Shown here: positions 23,564-26,857 of the stretch, in pieces
Numbering within the stretch: position 1 is the first letter of the stretch
How the letters are laid out: every line of letters begins with the position of its first letter
NCBI RefSeq assembly: GCF_024699075.1
Contig: NZ_JAILQF010000265.1
Coordinates: 1 to 26,857, forward strand
DNA length: 26,857 nucleotides
Direction: 5' to 3'
From: Butyrivibrio sp.
Lineage (GTDB): Bacteria; Bacillota_A; Clostridia; Lachnospirales; Lachnospiraceae
The notes under the pieces: model-generated
Seen by the model: the letters and a program-made list of their open reading frames with translations, nothing else
Told to the model about the DNA's origin: nothing
The model's database searches: none
Made by a program: the position numbers and the translations under genes

Positions 23564-24553
23564 ATGATAGCTTTAAACGATTATCTATATAACGGCGATA
23601 CCGTTCTTAGAATAATCAGAAAATATTCGGCGGATCTTAGAGAATCTGCTATAAAGACCAATAACAGCATTGATATATCACACTGCAATTTCCTTCTGCA
23701 GCTTGAAGAAATCCTGGAACATAATGAGTTCCTTACATCTCAGTCGCAAAGGATCAAAGAATTTTATAAGTATATGACCGTGCAGTATCCATATCTTGCC
23801 TTTACATTTAAGGGAAGGATAAAGTCTCTCATAAGGGCTGAGCAGAAATTCAACGGTTACATTGTTGAGGAAGTCACAGACTTTTATAAAGAAAACCAAA
23901 GATTTCCAACCGAGATTGAAATGAAGCAAAGAAGCAGGCATTTCAGGGATCTTATAGCATACAGAATTATCATTTCCCTACCTAAATGTCATGTTCAAAA
24001 GGGTCTCGATCAAGGAAAAGAGGAACTAAAGTACGTATATGAGATTGCTAATGCCCTGCCTGCATTTCTTGAGCAAAGAGGCTTTAGCTGCGAGATATCG
24101 AATCTTTCGGGAAGTAAATCTTCAAAGTATCTGGATCCCAAAGTGGTTCCTTATTACAGAGATTACATAGAAAAGCCAAATAAATATGGTTACAAATCAT
24201 TGCACATAACACTTTTTGACAACGAAAGCAGGAGCTACATTGAAGTGCAGATAAGGACCAAAGAGATGGATGATTATGCTGAGATCGGAACTGCTAATCA
24301 TTCCGTTTATGAAAAAAGTCAGCAGGAAGAAAGGACAAGCAGAGAGAACATCCCGGAAGGCGAATGCATCTTCTTTGACGAAGCATATAAAAGAGGAGTG
24401 CTGCTTAAAGGACTTGACCTGTCAAAGGTTGAGGTCAACATGTTTGGCGCGGTAAATAACAGCCTAATAAATGACGGATGCGGACTTTACAGAGGAAGGC
24501 TTATCCTTCCGTTTGAGCATCTGTCAAGATTTCAAAATGACGTCATTGATTAA
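23564..24553 (+). CDS. RelA/SpoT-type alarmone synthetase domain protein
   Basis: 329 aa. Synthetase motifs: 'GRIKSLIRAEQKF' (84-96, ATP-contacting Arg and Lys), 'FRDLIAYRI' with Asp129, 'YGYKSLH' (208-214, the YxSLH GTP loop), and 'EVQIRTKEMDDYAEIGTANH' with Glu227 and His246. Family role: transfer of pyrophosphate from ATP to GDP or GTP to make (p)ppGpp. There is no HD hydrolase domain and no TGS/ACT domain. An N-terminal helical region of about 75 residues and a C-terminal extension of about 80 residues are unassigned. ATG 23564 is chosen because GGGGAGG lies right before it; an in-frame ATG 60 bp upstream has no ribosome site. It follows the PPDK-like gene in a probable operon. Confidence 0.85.
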   Translation: MIALNDYLYNGDTVLRIIRKYSADLRESAIKTNNSIDISHCNFLLQLEEILEHNEFLTSQSQRIKEFYKYMTVQYPYLAFTFKGRIKSLIRAEQKFNGYIVEEVTDFYKENQRFPTEIEMKQRSRHFRDLIAYRIIISLPKCHVQKGLDQGKEELKYVYEIANALPAFLEQRGFSCEISNLSGSKSSKYLDPKVVPYYRDYIEKPNKYGYKSLHITLFDNESRSYIEVQIRTKEMDDYAEIGTANHSVYEKSQQEERTSRENIPEGECIFFDEAYKRGVLLKGLDLSKVEVNMFGAVNNSLINDGCGLYRGRLILPFEHLSRFQNDVID

Positions 24554-24743
24554 GATAATTCGAACTTTAAAAGAAGGAAAGAGGCCTTTTATAATGATTC
24601 AGCCAGAAAACCCATGGTCTTTAGACCGTGGGATGAATGGCGTCAGGTTTAGATTATATGTATTTTTTACTTAAATACTATTAATATAGTATGATATACA
24701 TACAGGAAATATCATTTCCGAGTCTACGAAAGGAGAAAACTGC

Positions 24744-25994
24744 ATGTATCTTACTGTTAAACAACAGATTAAGCATCTGTCTAAAGAAGATTACCGCACC
24801 ATAAAAGAACTATGCCATACAGCAAAGAATCTTGCTAATGAGGCAATCTATAATGTACGTCAGTATTACTTTACAGAAGGCGAGTTTCTAAAATATGAGA
24901 AGAACTATGCCCTTTTGAAGAACAGCACAAACTACAAAGCGCTAAATTCTAATATGGCACAGCAGATACTCAAAGAAGTCGATGGTTCTTTTAAATCATT
25001 CTTTGGATTATTAAGGCTTGCCAAACAGGGTAAATATGCTTTTAAGGATTGTAAGTTACCACATTATCTTCCGAAAGACGGATATACAACACTTGTAATA
25101 GGTTTTGTAAGGCTCAATGGAAATAAGTTAATACTTCCGTTTTCTAACAGCTTTAAGAAAAAACATAAGTCTGTTGAAATAACGATACCACCTGTACTTC
25201 TTGATAAAAAAGTTAAAGAGATACGTATTATACCTAAAGCTAATGCAAGGTTCTTTGAAATTCAGTATATCTATGAAGCTGAATATGTTCAGAGAAATCT
25301 TAATACAAACAATGCACTTGCTTTGGACTTAGGAATCAATAATCTCGTAACAGCAGTATCAAACACCGGTAGATCATTCATCATTGATGGTAAAAAGCTT
25401 AAATCTATCAATCAGTGGTTTAACAAAGAAACTACTCGCTTACAGTCTATTAAAGATAAACAGCATTATGGTAAAAAAGCCACTAACAGACAAAAAGCTA
25501 TTGCCCGTGACCGCAATAATAAAGTTAATGACTATATGAATAAGGCAGCCCGCAAGATAATAGACTTTTGTATTGCTAACGATATAGGAACTCTTGTAGT
25601 TGGTTACAACGAAACATTCCAGCGCAGCAGTCGTATAGGTAGACAGAATAATCAGAACTTTGTTAATATCCCATACGGCCGTCTTCGTGACAAGCTTGAA
25701 TATCTCTGTGAACTTAATGGTATTGTATTTGTAAAACAGGAAGAGTCCTATACATCAAAATCCTCATTCTGGGATAAGGATGATATCCCTTTTTACAATG
25801 CAGATAATCCAAAGGAATATCAGTTTAGCGGAGACAGAATACATCGTGGGCTTTACAAAACGGCAAATGGTAAAACATTCAATGCTGATGTTAACGGGGC
25901 GTTGAACATCATGCGTAAAAGTAGCGTTGTGGATCTTAGTATCCTATACGGTAGGGGCGAAGTGGATACGCCCGTAAGAATAAGGATTGCCTGA
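24744..25994 (+). CDS. tnpB: TnpB RNA-guided nuclease-like protein of an IS605-type element
   Basis: 416 aa, full length, with AAAGGAG before the ATG. RuvC-like sites: Asp195 ('ALDLGINN') and Asp382 ('NADVNGALN') are present. The usual second-site Glu (VVxEDL type) is Gly287 in 'LVVGYNETF', and a conserved alternative 'KQEESYTSK' (Glu333/Glu334) follows about 46 residues later. The zinc-ribbon CxxC pairs normal in TnpB are missing. This matches the common 'GYN..QEESYTSK' branch of TnpB with a rearranged active site (recalled family knowledge). TnpB proteins cut DNA guided by RNA made from the element's right end and help keep the element. C-terminal 'PVRIRIA' is the usual ending, so it is not truncated. 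Confidence 0.92.
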   Translation: MYLTVKQQIKHLSKEDYRTIKELCHTAKNLANEAIYNVRQYYFTEGEFLKYEKNYALLKNSTNYKALNSNMAQQILKEVDGSFKSFFGLLRLAKQGKYAFKDCKLPHYLPKDGYTTLVIGFVRLNGNKLILPFSNSFKKKHKSVEITIPPVLLDKKVKEIRIIPKANARFFEIQYIYEAEYVQRNLNTNNALALDLGINNLVTAVSNTGRSFIIDGKKLKSINQWFNKETTRLQSIKDKQHYGKKATNRQKAIARDRNNKVNDYMNKAARKIIDFCIANDIGTLVVGYNETFQRSSRIGRQNNQNFVNIPYGRLRDKLEYLCELNGIVFVKQEESYTSKSSFWDKDDIPFYNADNPKEYQFSGDRIHRGLYKTANGKTFNADVNGALNIMRKSSVVDLSILYGRGEVDTPVRIRIA

Positions 25995-26086
25995 TATTTC
26001 AGGTGGAAACTTAAATATCAAACTTCTTAAATAGAGTCGTTAGGCTCTTAGAAGCCCATTACCTTTAGGTGATGGGTAGTTCACAT
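25930..26086 (+). ncRNA. Putative omega RNA at the 3' end of the tnpB element
   Basis: By analogy with other IS605-type elements, the guide RNA spans the tnpB 3' end to the right end of the element. Visible stems after the stop: TGATATTTCA (25993-26002), AGAGTC-GTTA-GGCTCT (26034-26049) and the terminal 9-bp hairpin (26055-26076). The guide would start after GTTCAC, at about 26087. The 5' limit is a guess. Confidence 0.5.
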
Positions 26087-26146
26087 TATTTTGAAAACTA
26101 TAAATGATGAAAAATATAGTATAACTTTGGCAAAACAGGAGAAAAA

Positions 26147-26644
26147 ATGGATAACATAAGTAGTACAGATAAAAATGAGAAGATAATAAATCATTTAAAA
26201 AATATATTTGGAATAATTAAAACCTATTTTAAATGTTCTCTTATTGATAGTTTAATTATTGGCGTGGCAAATTTTGTTTTCATGTTTGTTATGTCAATGC
26301 CTCATAGCATATTGATTTCAATAATAGCTGGAATTACAAACATTATACCAAATGTAGGACCGGTTATTGGAGCAGCAATAGGTGGCGTAATACTAATGTT
26401 CTATGATACAAAGCTGGCATTATGTTTTTTAGCTTTTACAGTTATTCTACAGATATTAGATGGATTAATTATTAAACCAAAGTTATTTGGAGAGAGCTTT
26501 GGAATATCCGGAATATGGATGTTTATTGCGATGCTGGTAGGAGGCGGAGTATTCGGTGTAGTCGGAATGATTTTAGTAGTGCCAGTGGTTGCTATAGTTC
26601 AATATTTGTATAAAAATGTTTATTTACAATATAAAAAAAGATAA
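26147..26644 (+). CDS. Half-length AI-2E family (PF01594-type) membrane protein
   Basis: 165 aa, against about 350 for the family. It matches the C-terminal half: 'AGITNIIPNVGPVIGAAIGG' (about 64-83), 'LQILDGLIIKPKLFG' and 'GVFGVVGMILVVPVVAIVQ'. Four or five hydrophobic helices remain; the N-terminal ones are absent. The start has a ribosome site (CAGGAG) and an in-frame stop lies 30 bp upstream, so the frame is not simply cut by the element's end. Family members are membrane transporters or channels of varied function. It is more A+T-rich than most genes here and lies 60 bp after the mobile element. It may be a remnant or a naturally short homologue. Confidence 0.7.
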   Translation: MDNISSTDKNEKIINHLKNIFGIIKTYFKCSLIDSLIIGVANFVFMFVMSMPHSILISIIAGITNIIPNVGPVIGAAIGGVILMFYDTKLALCFLAFTVILQILDGLIIKPKLFGESFGISGIWMFIAMLVGGGVFGVVGMILVVPVVAIVQYLYKNVYLQYKKR

Positions 26645-26857
26645 AGAGCTAGATGAGATTATCTTTAAACTATTACTATAACCATTTGCTTAAAAGGTAT
26701 TCGCTGTTTCGTTTATAGTTTTTGTTCGCAAGCGGTATGTGGCATGTTTACTGTGTTTATGCAGGCAAATGGTACAAGGATGGGTCTTAAGCCTGGATAA
26801 GTACAAAACATATGCCTCTAGTTATTTTACATAGTAGGTAAGTGATATAATTAAGTG
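26645..26857. other. Terminal intergenic stretch
   Basis: No gene is visible before the window ends. A widely spaced perfect inverted repeat, ACCATTTGC (26681-26689) and GCAAATGGT (26765-26773), encloses 75 bp and may mark a structured RNA or a small element. Confidence 0.3.

Larger units (their letters stand above)
24592..26086 (+). mobile_element. tnpB-only IS200/IS605-type element
   Basis: The element is bounded by characteristic hairpins. At the left, CCCATGGTC-TTTA-GACCGTGGG (24611-24632). At the right, CCCATTACC-TTTA-GGTGATGGG (26055-26076), followed by TAGTTCAC. No tnpA is present, so mobility would need a transposase elsewhere. Two more hairpins lie between the left end and tnpB: ATACTAT/ATAGTAT (24675-24692) and GGAAAT-ATC-ATTTCC (24705-24719). 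Boundaries are estimates: the left end is placed after TTTAT (24587-24591) as a possible target motif, and the right end after GTTCAC. It lies 38 bp after the RelA/SpoT gene stop, which looks uninterrupted. Confidence 0.75.

Noticed and set aside
24471..24674. Small open frame overlapping the end of the RelA/SpoT gene and the left end of the mobile element
   Set aside because: No ribosome site; half of it translates the element's terminal hairpin. A third operon gene truncated by the insertion is possible but only about 19 codons would remain.

Overview
The window looks like a chromosome segment of an AT-rich anaerobic Firmicute, most likely Lachnospiraceae (Butyrivibrio/Pseudobutyrivibrio-like). 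This rests on strong GGAGG ribosome sites, a T-box leader, an ECF transporter, many GGDEF/EAL proteins and codon usage. It is an inference; there is no rRNA or other taxonomic marker here.

Layout. 1-2560 (minus): two translationally coupled, paralogous membrane proteins with an extracytoplasmic sensor; the complete one ends in GGDEF and the other runs off the window. 2863-7490 (plus): a promoter, a T-box leader whose specifier reads TGG (Trp), then one tightly overlapped operon encoding a TrpP-like substrate-binding membrane protein, EcfA, EcfA', EcfT and a LarA-family nickel 2-hydroxyacid racemase homologue. 7515-8855 (minus): a soluble GGDEF protein preceded by a duplicated start region that makes a 9-codon upstream ORF. 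9318-10834 (plus): a NodB-type deacetylase and a small membrane protein. 10817-14149 (minus): a minimal acyl-activation set of free-standing condensation-domain protein, carrier protein and AMP-ligase. 14413-15296 (plus): a chagasin-like lipoprotein and a small unknown protein with an intrinsic terminator. 15440-16176: a TetR-type regulator that appears to start at ACG, with a palindromic operator over its own promoter. 16322-18823 (minus): an EAL-PAS-degenerate GGDEF protein. 19268-20401 (plus): an MFS transporter. 20767-24553 (plus): a PPDK-type ATP-grasp protein paired with a synthetase-only RelA/SpoT protein. About 24592-26086: a tnpB-only IS200/IS605-type element with terminal hairpins. 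26147-26644: a half-length AI-2E-type membrane protein.

How it fits together. The strongest unit is the T-box operon: falling charged tRNA-Trp should switch on a complete ECF importer and, unusually, a hydroxyacid racemase homologue. The two ECF ATPases carry complementary degenerate motifs (switch His in one, signature in the other), which fall in the same composite ATP site. Four cyclic-di-GMP proteins are scattered through the window. Short tandem duplications of 16, 24, 32, 32 and 45 bp recur in the intergenic regions, and two of them copy gene edges. All functions are assigned from motifs read by eye; no database search was run.
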